Shown piece after piece: positions 28,380 through 37,192 of a DNA stretch of 64,000 nt (within the stretch, counting starts at the first letter, position 1; every line of letters begins with the position of its first letter). The notes beneath the pieces are model-generated. The model saw only the letters and a program-made list of their open reading frames with translations. It was not told where the DNA came from and did no database searches. The DNA lies in NCBI GenBank assembly GCA_030562215.1, contig JAUPFL010000001.1, positions 3,212,501 through 3,276,500 of the forward strand, given 5' to 3'. Both the position numbers and the translations under genes were made by a program. Source of the stretch: Peribacillus frigoritolerans (GTDB lineage Bacteria > Bacillota > Bacilli > Bacillales > DSM-1321).

Positions 28380-28985
28380 CTAGTTCTTGGTTTTCAGCCC
28401 ATTAATGATTGTTTTGGTTAGCGGTATGGATAGTGATTCCAAGCTTTGTTCTGAGTTGTTTAATCCCCAATGATAGATGATTCCCATCAGGCTTTGAGTG
28501 ATAAGTTGTGAAATTTCGGTAACTGATTGGTCAGTGTCAATGTCGTTTTGTTCTTTCGCCTCTTCAATTAATGAACGAATGATTTGGAAGAGTGAGCGAT
28601 TTGAATTTAAAAAGTAAGTATGTTCTTTTGAATCTAAAGCGGAACTGTAAATCACTTTCATTAAATCTTTGCCCATTTCTTCTTCCAGAAAACGCATCAA
28701 TTTCCGTATGAAAATAAACAATTTCTCTGTGGCGTCCATATCGACTGGGAACGAACGGAAGACTTCGCGATAGTAATTATCGACTTCTATGAATCTCACT
28801 GAAAAAAATGTCCGATTTTGCTGAAAAGTGTTGGTAAAATGACCCTTTTGATGTGCCGCTTTTTTCACGATCTCGTCAACGGTAACTTTATCATAACCTT
28901 TTTCGCTAAATAGCTTTAATGATATTTTTAAAATTTTTTCACGAGTCTTTTCTCCCCTAAGCTGTTTCTTTCTGGGTTCAATCAT
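28380..28985 (-). CDS. TetR family regulator with a scrambled recognition helix
   Basis: A TetR-type repressor of about 201 residues. Start ATG 28985 follows TTGGAGG; an upstream in-frame ATG at 29024 lacks one. The N-terminus has RGEKTREKILKISLKLFSEKGYDKVTVDEIVKKA-type helices 1 and 2, but where the recognition helix is expected the frame reads AAHQKGHFTNTFQQNRTFF. In another frame the same bases give TSKGSFYQHFSAKSDIFF, the normal TetR motif. A lost G near 28856 and an extra A (plus strand) at 28802-28808 cancel each other and keep the gene open. The likely targets are its own promoter and the FAD oxidoreductase operon 157 bp downstream. Confidence 0.85.
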   Translation of the reverse strand: MIEPRKKQLRGEKTREKILKISLKLFSEKGYDKVTVDEIVKKAAHQKGHFTNTFQQNRTFFSVRFIEVDNYYREVFRSFPVDMDATEKLFIFIRKLMRFLEEEMGKDLMKVIYSSALDSKEHTYFLNSNRSLFQIIRSLIEEAKEQNDIDTDQSVTEISQLITQSLMGIIYHWGLNNSEQSLESLSIPLTKTIINGLKTKN

Positions 28986-29035
28986 AAAAACCTCCAAATG
29001 ATAATTGACAGAATATTCCTGCATGGTTTAATATC

Positions 29036-29047
29036 AGACTACAGTCT
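29036..29047. promoter_or_regulatory. Small dyad upstream of tetR
   Basis: AGACT-AC-AGTCT lies about 50 bp upstream of the tetR start and could be a TetR half-operator pair; evidence is weak. Confidence 0.3.
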
Positions 29048-29128
29048 AGTTAAATGATTGGTGGTCTATTTAATCTAACGTAGATCATGAATAATCACAA
29101 CGCTTTCTTAATTGCATTTCCCACATTT

Positions 29129-29144
29129 AGAAAGCGCTTACAAT
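29129..29144 (+). promoter_or_regulatory. cre-like site (CcpA) over a -10 box
   Basis: AGAAAGCGCTTACAAT, read on the other strand, is ATTGTAAGCGCTTTCT, a good match to the Bacillus cre consensus. TACAAT at 29139-29144 could be the -10 box of the promoter for the MFS gene at 29440, so CcpA would block it when preferred sugars are present. The rest of the 29048-29439 gap shows nothing further. Confidence 0.6.
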
Positions 29145-29439
29145 ATTTTAGGATCAAGTATGGGGAAGGTTAATTCATTTTAAATAGGAGGTTTTTCAAG
29201 GATTCCTATACAATCGGTTACTGTCTTGTAGAAAGGTTTATTCCCTTTAGCCCTGAGTATATGGATTGTATATATAATGTTGTTGGATTCGATTCAATAT
29301 ATGTAAATGGAGGGAGGTGGTATCAGGATAAACTTGATGGTCCTAGGAATGAACCAGAGTGTCGGGAAGCAGGAGAAGAATTGTGCGGTAAACGGATTAT
29401 TTTATGGGAAATAGCAGCATGAAAAGGGAGGAAATAATC

Positions 29440-30758
29440 ATGAATCATGCCAGTAGCGAAATAGAGAAAAGAACGATCAGTAAGACGATGAAACGCATTC
29501 TTCCATTTATCTTGCTCCTTTATATCATTGCTTACTTGGACAGGGTCAATTTAGGCTATGCTGCTTTACAAATGAATGCAGAATTAGCCTTATCCGCTGA
29601 AGTTTTTGGATTGCTATCAGGCATTTTTTTATAGGTTATTTTTTCTTTGAAGTTCCTAGCAACATGATCATGCATAAAGTGGGAGCTCGGATATGGATTG
29701 CCCGAATAATGATTTCATGGGGTCTTGTGGTAATATTAACAGGTTTTGCGCAAACAACGATGCATTTATATATACTCCGTTTTTTATTAGGTGTCGCCGA
29801 AGCTGGTTTTTTCCCTGGTATAATTTTGTATTTAACTTATTGGTTCAGGGCGCGCGAAAGAGGACGGGCAACAGCGGTTTTGCTTTTAGCCCTGCCGATT
29901 GGCGGATTGATCGGTGCGCCTGTGTCGACGTGGATTCTTGACAATATTTCCTGGTTCGGTATGGCCGGCTGGAGATGGATGTTCATCCTTGAAGGCATCC
30001 CGGCCATTATTATTGGAACTGTTGTTGTTTTCTATTTAACTAATAGACCGACTAACGCTAAATGGTTATCTAAGGTAGAAAGTGATTGGTTGGAAGGGGA
30101 GTTGAGTGCGGAAAGGAAAGTTAGCGCGAAAATGAATAAGGTCACAAAGCTTGCTATGCTGAAAGATGCGAAAATCTGGAAGTTGGCCCTTTTTTATTTC
30201 GCAGGGTACACATCTATCTATGGATTGTCATTCTGGATGCCAACCATCATTAAATCTTTATCGGAAAATGCAACAACCAATCTAGAAATAGGCTGGTTAG
30301 CGATGATTCCATCATTAATCGGTATACCTGCCATTATGTTTGCAGGCTGGAATTCAGATCGGACCAATGCACATAAAACACACTTGCTCGTCTGCCTCAT
30401 GATAGCAGTTTTCGGATTTATCGGGTGCGGCTTTTCAGATAGTGTCTTTATGATGGTGCTTATGTTAACGATTACCTCTTTCGGTTTATACGGGTTCAGT
30501 GGATGTTTCTTTGCCTATATGACATTTTTCTTCACTGAGACCACTGCACCAGTTGGAATAGCCATAGTCAATTCACTTGCGGCTTTAGGCGGTTTTGTAG
30601 GACCGATGATTCTTGGAACTGTTGCATTTACCCAAGGTATGTTTATTTTATCTGGATTACTTGTAATAGGTGTAATCACCTTATTATCATTAAAATTGGC
30701 AGATGCTTCAGATGAAAACATCGTAAAAGAAGTTGAAGTCAATATTAATCGATTATAA
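29440..30758 (+). CDS. MFS transporter, anion:cation symporter (ACS) family (1-nt frameshift)
   Basis: A 439-residue, 12-helix MFS carrier of the ACS family, whose members import organic anions such as tartrate, glucarate, hydroxyphenylacetate or phthalate. The start AYLDRVNLGYAALQM is a hallmark of the family, followed by VAEAGFFPGIILYLTYWF. One T is missing in the run at 29624-29630. ATG 29440 follows AAGGGAGG. A cre-like site upstream points to catabolite repression, so it should import a carbon source. The AraC-type regulator downstream, in the same direction, may control it. Confidence 0.88.
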
Positions 30759-30790
30759 CGGTTCTACATGTGTTGAAGATTAAAAGTGAT

Positions 30791-30839
30791 AAAAAGAAAC
30801 ATCATTGGAAGCCACAGAGTTTCCATGATGTTTCTTTTT
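30791..30839 (+). terminator. Rho-independent terminator after the ACS transporter
   Basis: AAAAGAAACATCAT pairs with ATGATGTTTCTTTT around a central interrupted stem, with T residues at the 3' end. Confidence 0.85.
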
Positions 30840-31053
30840 ATATTTTCATATAGGAAGCACAATCAATTGAGCATGTCAAAATTTAATCTAAAATCGCAGG
30901 TTCTGCCCAATAAGACTTGTTTGTAGTTTTCGGCGGGATTAGAATGGAGATGAGATGAAAGTGCTTTCGAAAAGATCATCGATTCCTTTTCTTTTAAAGT
31001 GCTGACTTCATATTTATTAATTAGAGGAATAAAAGCAGGAATGAGGTGATGAT

Positions 31054-32523
31054 GTGGAAATTCATTTGGTGGCAAAGGATGAGATTGAGGCTCAAGGAAT
31101 TCGTTGGATAGTGGAGTCCCACCTAACGGGAGTTAGACTGGTCTTATGGAAAACGATTGAAGAATTCGAAAAGGGCATGCGCAATCAGCAACCTGAATTC
31201 GTTATTTTGGATATGGATATTTGGACGGATGAAAGTGAGGCGATGGGTGTTTCGTTAAAGCGGAGGGGAATTCGATGGTTAGGGATTTCATCTGAGCGAA
31301 TCTTTCAAACGGCTTATCGAGCCTTACGTTTTCGTGCTGAAGATGTTTTATTCCGTCCTTTTTCTTCCGCGGATTTGGTAAAACATATTCAACAATTACG
31401 TTTTCAATTAAGAAATGGTCCAGGTCTTCTTTCGTCAAACACCATGGATGATGAGAATGCTTTGGATATTGGGTATCCAGATTTCTTCTTGACGGACCGG
31501 AAGCATGAAAGCCGAATAACCATGGTCGCTTTTTTGACACCTGATAACAAGACCCTTCCATTGGTTTATGATGAACTGCAACGATATTCTTTTACTGGGA
31601 AGAATCAAATCTTCGCTTTATCGGATTTTATTTTATGTGTCCAGGAAACAAAGGAAATTGAGATATATAAGGAAGAATATCAAGCGTTTCTTGCCCATTG
31701 GAAAGAAAGAATGGATGAGCCCCTTGCCATCATAATAAAGGCGGCAACTTCAGATGAGTCTTTAAAAAGGATGTATCAGCAAACACGTGAATTTACGAGA
31801 CAAATCTTTTTCGATGGATATGATATCATTTTAGCCGAAAGTCAACAGACTTCGCCTCGAGAGATGGATCCATTCCTCACTCCTCTAGAACAAAGACTAT
31901 GGATAGAAATGCTCGAACGACGGGATGCGAAGGCCATCAGGAACTGGATTGAACGTGAATTCCTCACCTTCGAACGGCCATACCCCGACCCGGAAATCGT
32001 TCGTATCCGCCTTACAAGCGTACTTGCACAGATTCGCAGGCATATGAAATCATACAACTTGCAAAATGCTTCCCTGGAAGCCATTTACTATGATGTATTT
32101 CAGCAAATTGTACATAAACCTGTCATTCATCAAATAGTGAAAGAGCTGCATGCGTTCACCACCCATATGCTTCTGCAGGATCATGGACAATTACAGGAAG
32201 GGGCACGCACAATTAGCGAAAAGGCAAGGGAGCTGATCGAGTCCAACTATTGGGACGCCCAGTGGAATCTAGCGAGTTGTGCGGATACTCTGCGAATCAA
32301 TAAAAGTACACTCAGCCGTCGTTTTGCCGCTGAATCAGGCGAGTCTTTTCGAAATACGCTGCATCAAGTTCGAATTAGGGAAGCTAAACGTTTATTAAAG
32401 GAAACGGATTTATCATTGGAGGAAATCTCACAATTGGCCGGCTATTCACATCAAACCTATTTCAATGCCAAATTCAAATTGCTTGAAGCCTGTACACCAT
32501 CAGCATATCGGTCTGGCTTATAA
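31054..32523 (+). CDS. Response-regulator-like AraC family transcription factor
   Basis: A 489-residue regulator. The N-terminus resembles a receiver domain (EFVILDMDIWTDE with a candidate phospho-acceptor Asp near residue 51, LGISSERIFQTAYRALRF, VLFRPFSSADLVKHI), as in YesN-type proteins. A long middle region of unknown fold follows. The C-terminal 100 residues are an AraC helix-turn-helix pair (WNLASCADTLRINKSTLSRRF and LEEISQLAGYSHQTYFNAKF). The GTG start follows GAGGTGATGAT. No sensor kinase gene lies beside it. It most likely controls the ACS transporter upstream. The receiver call is tentative because the usual Asp pair at the N-terminus is weak. Confidence 0.8.
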   Translation: MEIHLVAKDEIEAQGIRWIVESHLTGVRLVLWKTIEEFEKGMRNQQPEFVILDMDIWTDESEAMGVSLKRRGIRWLGISSERIFQTAYRALRFRAEDVLFRPFSSADLVKHIQQLRFQLRNGPGLLSSNTMDDENALDIGYPDFFLTDRKHESRITMVAFLTPDNKTLPLVYDELQRYSFTGKNQIFALSDFILCVQETKEIEIYKEEYQAFLAHWKERMDEPLAIIIKAATSDESLKRMYQQTREFTRQIFFDGYDIILAESQQTSPREMDPFLTPLEQRLWIEMLERRDAKAIRNWIEREFLTFERPYPDPEIVRIRLTSVLAQIRRHMKSYNLQNASLEAIYYDVFQQIVHKPVIHQIVKELHAFTTHMLLQDHGQLQEGARTISEKARELIESNYWDAQWNLASCADTLRINKSTLSRRFAAESGESFRNTLHQVRIREAKRLLKETDLSLEEISQLAGYSHQTYFNAKFKLLEACTPSAYRSGL

Positions 32524-32524
32524 A

Positions 32525-32555
32525 AAAGGACGATTCATTTATTGAATCGTCCTTT
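32525..32555 (+). terminator. Rho-independent terminator after the AraC-type gene
   Basis: AAAGGACGATTCA and TGAATCGTCCTTT form a perfect 13-bp stem. The same arms occur again at 33353-33385. Confidence 0.85.
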
Positions 32556-32750
32556 AGACTGCAGACAAACTCGGATATTGAATTTGACCGTTGATTTCCA
32601 CTCCAGGCACTCGCTTTACGCGGGCTGTCCGGGAGCCTCCTCGGCATCGCGCCCGCGGGGTCTCCCTTGGACACGCTTTTCCCGCAGGAGTCTCGTACCT
32701 TCCGTTCCCATCAACTTTGTTTAAGATAGAACTCCTTTTGCTTACAGTCT
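32556..32750 (+). repeat. MITE-like intergenic repeat element (copy B)
   Basis: About 195 bp bounded by imperfect inverted ends: AGACTGCAG at the left and CTTACAGTCT (complement AGACTGTAAG) at the right. The GC-rich core (CTTTACGCGGGCTGTCC, GAGCCTCCTCGGC, GCAGGAGTCTCGTACCTTCC) resembles a dispersed intergenic element known from many Bacillaceae genomes. A diverged relative lies at 22195-22400. No coding capacity is seen. Confidence 0.6.
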
Positions 32751-32886
32751 TTTTGTTTTTTATAGGAAAATAACTTGAGGTGATAATGATCCTTTAAAAA
32801 CATGATTCTATTCAGCGGGATTAACTTGAAATGATTACTTTAGATTAACTGGTGTCAAAGCATCATTTGGAAAGGGGGAGGCAGCA

Positions 32887-33245
32887 ATGGATTTCTCATT
32901 CATGACTTATGAAAGATATGTTTTCAGTGGTAGGACTCGCAAGTATAAGTCGTATTATTTTAATTAAACGGACATTCATTCAATATACCTTCGGTAATCG
33001 TACCATGCGTAAAACGATTTAAGAAGTAAAAATCAACATGGCCTACCAATGCCTTCAGGTTAAGATTTCCATGATAAAGTGCCTCAATCCTCTACGTTCG
33101 GGTAAATTTATGAGCGACGCTATAAAGATTCTGACCTGTTTGAACAGATTTTTTATAGCCTTTTTATGAAAGGTTCTGAAATACAACTGATAAGTGCAGA
33201 GCATATATTGGTACATTCCTCATATGTGAAAGCCAGTGTAGCCTC
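32887..33245 (+). pseudogene. Degraded IS1182-family transposase remnant
   Basis: Scattered over three frames with several stops, this region spells a typical IS1182-type transposase N-terminal half: IDFSFMTYE after a strong AAAGGGGGAGG site, IILIKRTFIQYTFGNRTMRK, then STFG, YERRYKDSDLFEQIFY, and QLISAEHILVHSSYVKA. The C-terminal catalytic part and the element ends were not found. Stops interrupt even well-conserved stretches, so this is true decay, unlike the single-base breaks elsewhere. It lies between two terminators with identical stems. Confidence 0.8.
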
Positions 33246-33352
33246 TGGTTGAACAAGTAATTGAGAAAGTGGAAAGCCTTCTTAAGCCGTTGCCTCAGAT
33301 GCAGCTTACAAAACACCAGCCCTTTTACCCTATACACTTCCTCGAACAACTG

Positions 33353-33389
33353 AAAGGACGATTCAGTAATAGTGAATCGTCCTTTTTTA
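33353..33389 (+). terminator. Rho-independent terminator, duplicate stem
   Basis: AAAGGACGATTCA (33353-33365) and TGAATCGTCCTTT (33373-33385) plus further T. The arms are identical to those at 32525-32555, with a different loop. Confidence 0.85.
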
Positions 33390-33458
33390 TTTATTTCAAA
33401 ACAATGTAATTGATGAAATAGTTTATAAAAAATAAAGTTAACTACAAAAGGTTGAAAC

Positions 33459-33486
33459 AAATTATAAAATTATCATTAAATTATAA
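33459..33486 (+). promoter_or_regulatory. Candidate regulatory site before hutU, shared with the MFS gene at 37193
   Basis: AAATTATAAAA, 11 bases, then TTATAA. The same blocks with the same spacing occur at 36948-36975, and both are preceded by TTGA(A/T)A. It may be a shared operator or promoter. The AT-rich sequence limits confidence. Confidence 0.4.
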
Positions 33487-33548
33487 CTATTTATTCTGAA
33501 TTTTTCTTATAGAATGAAAATATAACAAAAACAAGGGGGAAATGAGAA

Positions 33549-35225
33549 ATGAACACGATTACAAACAAGGTTACACGCTATAGAGGCAGCGATTTGAATA
33601 CGAAGGGTTGGCAACAAGAGGCAGTGCTTAGAATGCTGATGAATAATTTGGATCCTGAAGTCGCCGAACGTCCAGAAGATTTGGTGGTATACGGAGGGAT
33701 TGGGAAAGCAGCACGTAACTGGGAATGCTTTGATGCAATCGTCAAATCACTAAAAGAGCTTGAAGAAGATGAAACATTACTTGTCCAATCAGGGAAACCG
33801 GTGGCAATTTTTAAAACGCATACGGATGCACCCCGTGTCCTGATTGCCAATTCAAATATCGTCCCGGCATATGCGAACTGGGAAACATTCCATGAACTTG
33901 ATAAAAAGGGATTGATGATGTATGGGCAAATGACAGCCGGCAGCTGGATATATATTGGTTCTCAAGGAATTGTACAGGGTACTTACGAGACATTTGCCGA
34001 GCTTGCTAAACAACATTTCAATAACTCGTTGAAAGGCACAATCACTCTTACTGCAGGTCTAGGCGGCATGGGTGGGGCACAGCCACTGGCAGTTACGATG
34101 AACGGTGGGGTCTGTATCGGAATCGATGTTGATGAAACAAGAATTGACCGGAGAATCGAGACTCGTTATACCGATGTGAAAACGGATTCTTTGGATGAAG
34201 CCATTCGTTTAGCCAAAGAAGCTAAACTTGCAGGAAAAGCATTATCGATTGGTTTGATTGGGAATGCTTCAGATATTCTTCCAGAAATGATTGCAAGGAA
34301 CTTCATTCCGGATGTCTTGACGGATCAGACTTCCGCCCATGATCCGCTTAACGGATATACACCTTCAGGTATGTCAATGGTGGAGGCGGCAGAATTAAGG
34401 AATTCGAATCCGGAAGAGTATATTAAACTCTCTAAAGCTTCAATGGCCAAACATGTAAGAGCAATGCTTGAAATGATGGAAAAAGGAGCCGTGACGTTTG
34501 ATTATGGCAATAATATCCGTCAAGTTGCGAAAGATGAAGGTGTAGAAAATGCTTTTGACTTCCCTGGCTTCGTTCCAGCATATATCCGCCCGCAATTTTG
34601 TGAAGGAAAAGGTCCATTCCGCTGGGTAGCTTTATCTGGTGATCCTGAAGACATTTATAAAACAGACCAAGCCATTTTACGTGAATTCGCTGATAATGAG
34701 CATTTATGTAACTGGATAAGAATGGCTCAAGATAAAATCCAGTTCCAAGGTCTTCCTTCCCGCATTTGCTGGCTGGGTTATGGGGAGCGCGCCCGTTTTG
34801 GTAAAATCCTTAATGATATGGTTGCAAGCGGTGAATTGAAGGCCCCGATAGTGATTGGACGTGACCATTTGGATTCTGGATCTGTCGCTTCGCCAAATCG
34901 TGAAACGGAAGCCATGAAGGATGGTTCGGATGTAGTGGCTGACTGGCCGATCTTAAATGCAATGGTGAATGCAGTGGGCGGCGCAACCTGGGTATCCGTA
35001 CATCATGGCGGTGGCGTAGGAATGGGATACTCAATGCATGCTGGCGTTGTAATTGTGGCAGACGGCACCGAAGAAGCAGCAGCCAGGATTGAGCGAGTGC
35101 TGACAACGGACCCTGGGATGGGCGTTGTGCGCCATGTTGATGCAGGATATGAACTTGCAGAGGAAACAGCCCGTGAAAGAGGTATTAATATCCCAATGCT
35201 TGATAAAGGAATTGATAAACAATGA
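33549..35225 (+). CDS. hutU: Urocanate hydratase (urocanase)
   Basis: HutU adds water to urocanate to give 4-imidazolone-5-propionate in histidine breakdown, using tightly bound NAD as electrophile. The 558-residue protein is intact, with [12 protein letters not shown], the NAD-site glycine-rich [29 protein letters not shown] and the C-terminal [15 protein letters not shown] blocks, and matches Bacillus HutU in length. ATG follows AAGGGGG. It overlaps hutI by four bases. hutP, a normal hutH and hutG are not beside it; instead a divergent lyase lies 3.4 kb downstream. A role as thiourocanate hydratase is a possible alternative, because that enzyme is reported to be homologous. Confidence 0.95.
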   Translation: MNTITNKVTRYRGSDLNTKGWQQEAVLRMLMNNLDPEVAERPEDLVVYGGIGKAARNWECFDAIVKSLKELEEDETLLVQSGKPVAIFKTHTDAPRVLIANSNIVPAYANWETFHELDKKGLMMYGQMTAGSWIYIGSQGIVQGTYETFAELAKQHFNNSLKGTITLTAGLGGMGGAQPLAVTMNGGVCIGIDVDETRIDRRIETRYTDVKTDSLDEAIRLAKEAKLAGKALSIGLIGNASDILPEMIARNFIPDVLTDQTSAHDPLNGYTPSGMSMVEAAELRNSNPEEYIKLSKASMAKHVRAMLEMMEKGAVTFDYGNNIRQVAKDEGVENAFDFPGFVPAYIRPQFCEGKGPFRWVALSGDPEDIYKTDQAILREFADNEHLCNWIRMAQDKIQFQGLPSRICWLGYGERARFGKILNDMVASGELKAPIVIGRDHLDSGSVASPNRETEAMKDGSDVVADWPILNAMVNAVGGATWVSVHHGGGVGMGYSMHAGVVIVADGTEEAAARIERVLTTDPGMGVVRHVDAGYELAEETARERGINIPMLDKGIDKQ

Positions 35226-36520
35226 CAAAGCCGATTTGGATAAAACATGCCACTCAACTTGCTACCCTTACCTCTGAAAGGAAAGGTCCGCGTTCCAAAG
35301 AGGGAATGTCAGAGCTTGGTTTGATAGAGGATGGAAGTATATGGATGGAATCTGGGTTGATCCAAGCTGTCGGGACAACCAAGGAATTGGAAAAACTCTA
35401 TGCTGATAGAATGCATGAAGCTGAAGTTTTCGATGCTTCTGGCCATTTGGTGACACCAGGGCTTGTTGATCCCCATACGCATGTCGTATATGGTGGAAGT
35501 CGTGAGCGTGAATTCGAAATGCGTCTAGAAGGTGCAACATATATGGACATCATGAACGCAGGTGGGGGCATTCATGCAACCACCCGCATGACAAGGGAAG
35601 CAAGTGAAGAAGAGTTGATGGAACAAACCATCCGACGCCTTGATTCGTTTCTCGCTCATGGCGTGACTACAGTAGAAGGTAAAAGCGGTTATGGAATGAA
35701 TTTGGAAACCGAATTGAAGCAGTTGCGGGTGATGAAGAAGTTACAGGAAGAACATCCGATTGATCTAGTTCCTACTTTTATGGGAGCACATGCGGTTCCA
35801 AAGGATTATAAAGGCCGTGAGGATGGATTTGTCGATCATCTGATTAATGATATGCTTCCAATCGTCGCTGAAGAAAAGCTTGCTGAATTCAATGATGTTT
35901 TTTGTGAAAAAGGGGTTTTTACCCCTGAACAATCAGAGCGGATTTTAAAGGCGGGGAAAAAGTACGGCTTGATCCCTAAAATACATGCTGATGAAATTGA
36001 GCCTTACGGGGAGCGGAACTTGCCGCCAAAATAGGGGCTATATCAGCTGAGCATTTATTAAAGGCTTCCGAAGAGGGAATTCAAGCCATGGCTAAGTCAG
36101 GAACCATTGCCTGCTTGCTTCCAGCCACAGCTTTGTATTTAAGAGAAGATGCCGCCCCAGGACGCCGAATGGTTGATGAAGGTGTAGCTGTTGCCATTTC
36201 GACCGATTGCAATCCCGGATCCTCACCGACGACTTCCATGCCGCTTGTCATGAACCTGGCATGCATCTCGATGCGGCTGACCCCTGCTGAAGCGCTTACC
36301 GCGGCAACATACAATGCTGCTTGTGCAATCAACAGACAAGAAAAGGTAGGCTCGCTTGAAGTGGGAAAACAAGCGGATGTCGTTTTATGGAATGTAGAAA
36401 ACTATCAGGAATTGCAGTATTTATTTGGGGTTAACCATGTTAAGACTGTATGGAAAAAATGGTGTGCAAGTTGTGAATGATAAAGTGAAGTCTGATTCCA
36501 AAAGCCTGACTGGCCTTTAA
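35222..36520 (+). CDS. hutI: Imidazolonepropionase (2 frameshifts)
   Basis: HutI hydrolyses imidazolone-5-propionate to N-formimino-glutamate. It is an amidohydrolase-fold metalloenzyme: the metal site HxH motif is in [14 protein letters not shown] near residue 84, with [20 protein letters not shown] and [13 protein letters not shown] further on. A G is missing in the run at 36008-36011 and an extra A is present at 36454-36459; with both fixed the protein is 432 residues and ends at 36520 rather than at the early stop at 36478-36480. The start codon overlaps the hutU stop (ATGA), so the two genes are coupled. A terminator follows. Confidence 0.93.
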
Positions 36521-36547
36521 AAAATCAGTAATCTCAATCAATGTCCA

Positions 36548-36591
36548 CCCATTCCATCCGCTGAAAAATTCAGGGGATGGAATGGGCTTTT
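36548..36591 (+). terminator. Rho-independent terminator after hutI
   Basis: CCCATTCCATCC (36548-36559) and GGATGGAATGGG (36575-36586) form a 12-bp stem, then CTTTT. Confidence 0.88.
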
Positions 36592-36737
36592 GGAAGTATT
36601 AGCAAATGTAATGGTGCCCAATCGTAGGATGGTGGTTTATCATCCTACCCCTTTTCAGCGTTAAACACTTTACTGCTTTACAGTGGAATTAAATGAAAGT
36701 ATTTTAAGGAATAAATCTTCCATGTGGAGGGAATTTT

Positions 36738-36890
36738 ATGTGGATAATCACTATCCATTCGAAAAATGGCATAAAAATGTTTGAGTTTAGCACTGAAAAG
36801 GAAGCACGGGATAAATTCGAGGTAATGGAAGGCTGTAAAATCCTTAGTGAAGTCATTTATTTCAATGATTTATGGTTAGTTGAATCTTAA
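36738..36890 (+). CDS. Small hypothetical protein
   Basis: A 50-residue open frame starting at ATG 36738 after TGTGGAGGGAATTTT, a good ribosome site. The product (MWIITIHSKNGIKMFEF ... SEVIYFNDLW) has alternating hydrophobic and charged residues as in a small alpha/beta protein and no membrane segment. Its function is unknown. The clean start, natural composition and isolation after the hutI terminator favour a real gene. About 240 bp of AT-rich sequence with the shared motif follow. Confidence 0.6.
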   Translation: MWIITIHSKNGIKMFEFSTEKEARDKFEVMEGCKILSEVIYFNDLWLVES

Positions 36891-36947
36891 AATTAAGCGG
36901 ATGAATTATAACTTAAATAGAGATTAAAATGTAGATTGAATTGATAT

Positions 36948-36975
36948 AAATTATAAAAAGGTTATTATTTTATAA
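36948..36975 (+). promoter_or_regulatory. Second copy of the hutU-type regulatory site
   Basis: AAATTATAAAA, 11 bases, TTATAA as at 33459-33486, about 220 bp before the MFS gene. The right block runs into TATAAT (36971-36976), which may be a -10 box. Confidence 0.4.
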
Positions 36976-37192
36976 TATTCATAGCTGTTTTTCATTATCG
37001 TATTAGTCTTAATGAAAACTAACTTAAGTTCAAAATTACTAACGTGCATGTTTTGTAAGGTCAGTAAAATATCATTATTTTGTGAGAACTGAAATCTGTT
37101 TTATTTAATTTCTGCCTGACTAACAGAGAGTTATAGTTCTAGAGTTTTTTTGAATCAATATATCTGATGAATCAAAATATGGAGGGGATTCC

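Noticed and set aside
33164..33460. Minus-strand open frame of 98 codons before hutU
   Set aside because: It overlaps the transposase relic and a terminator and shows no protein-like features.
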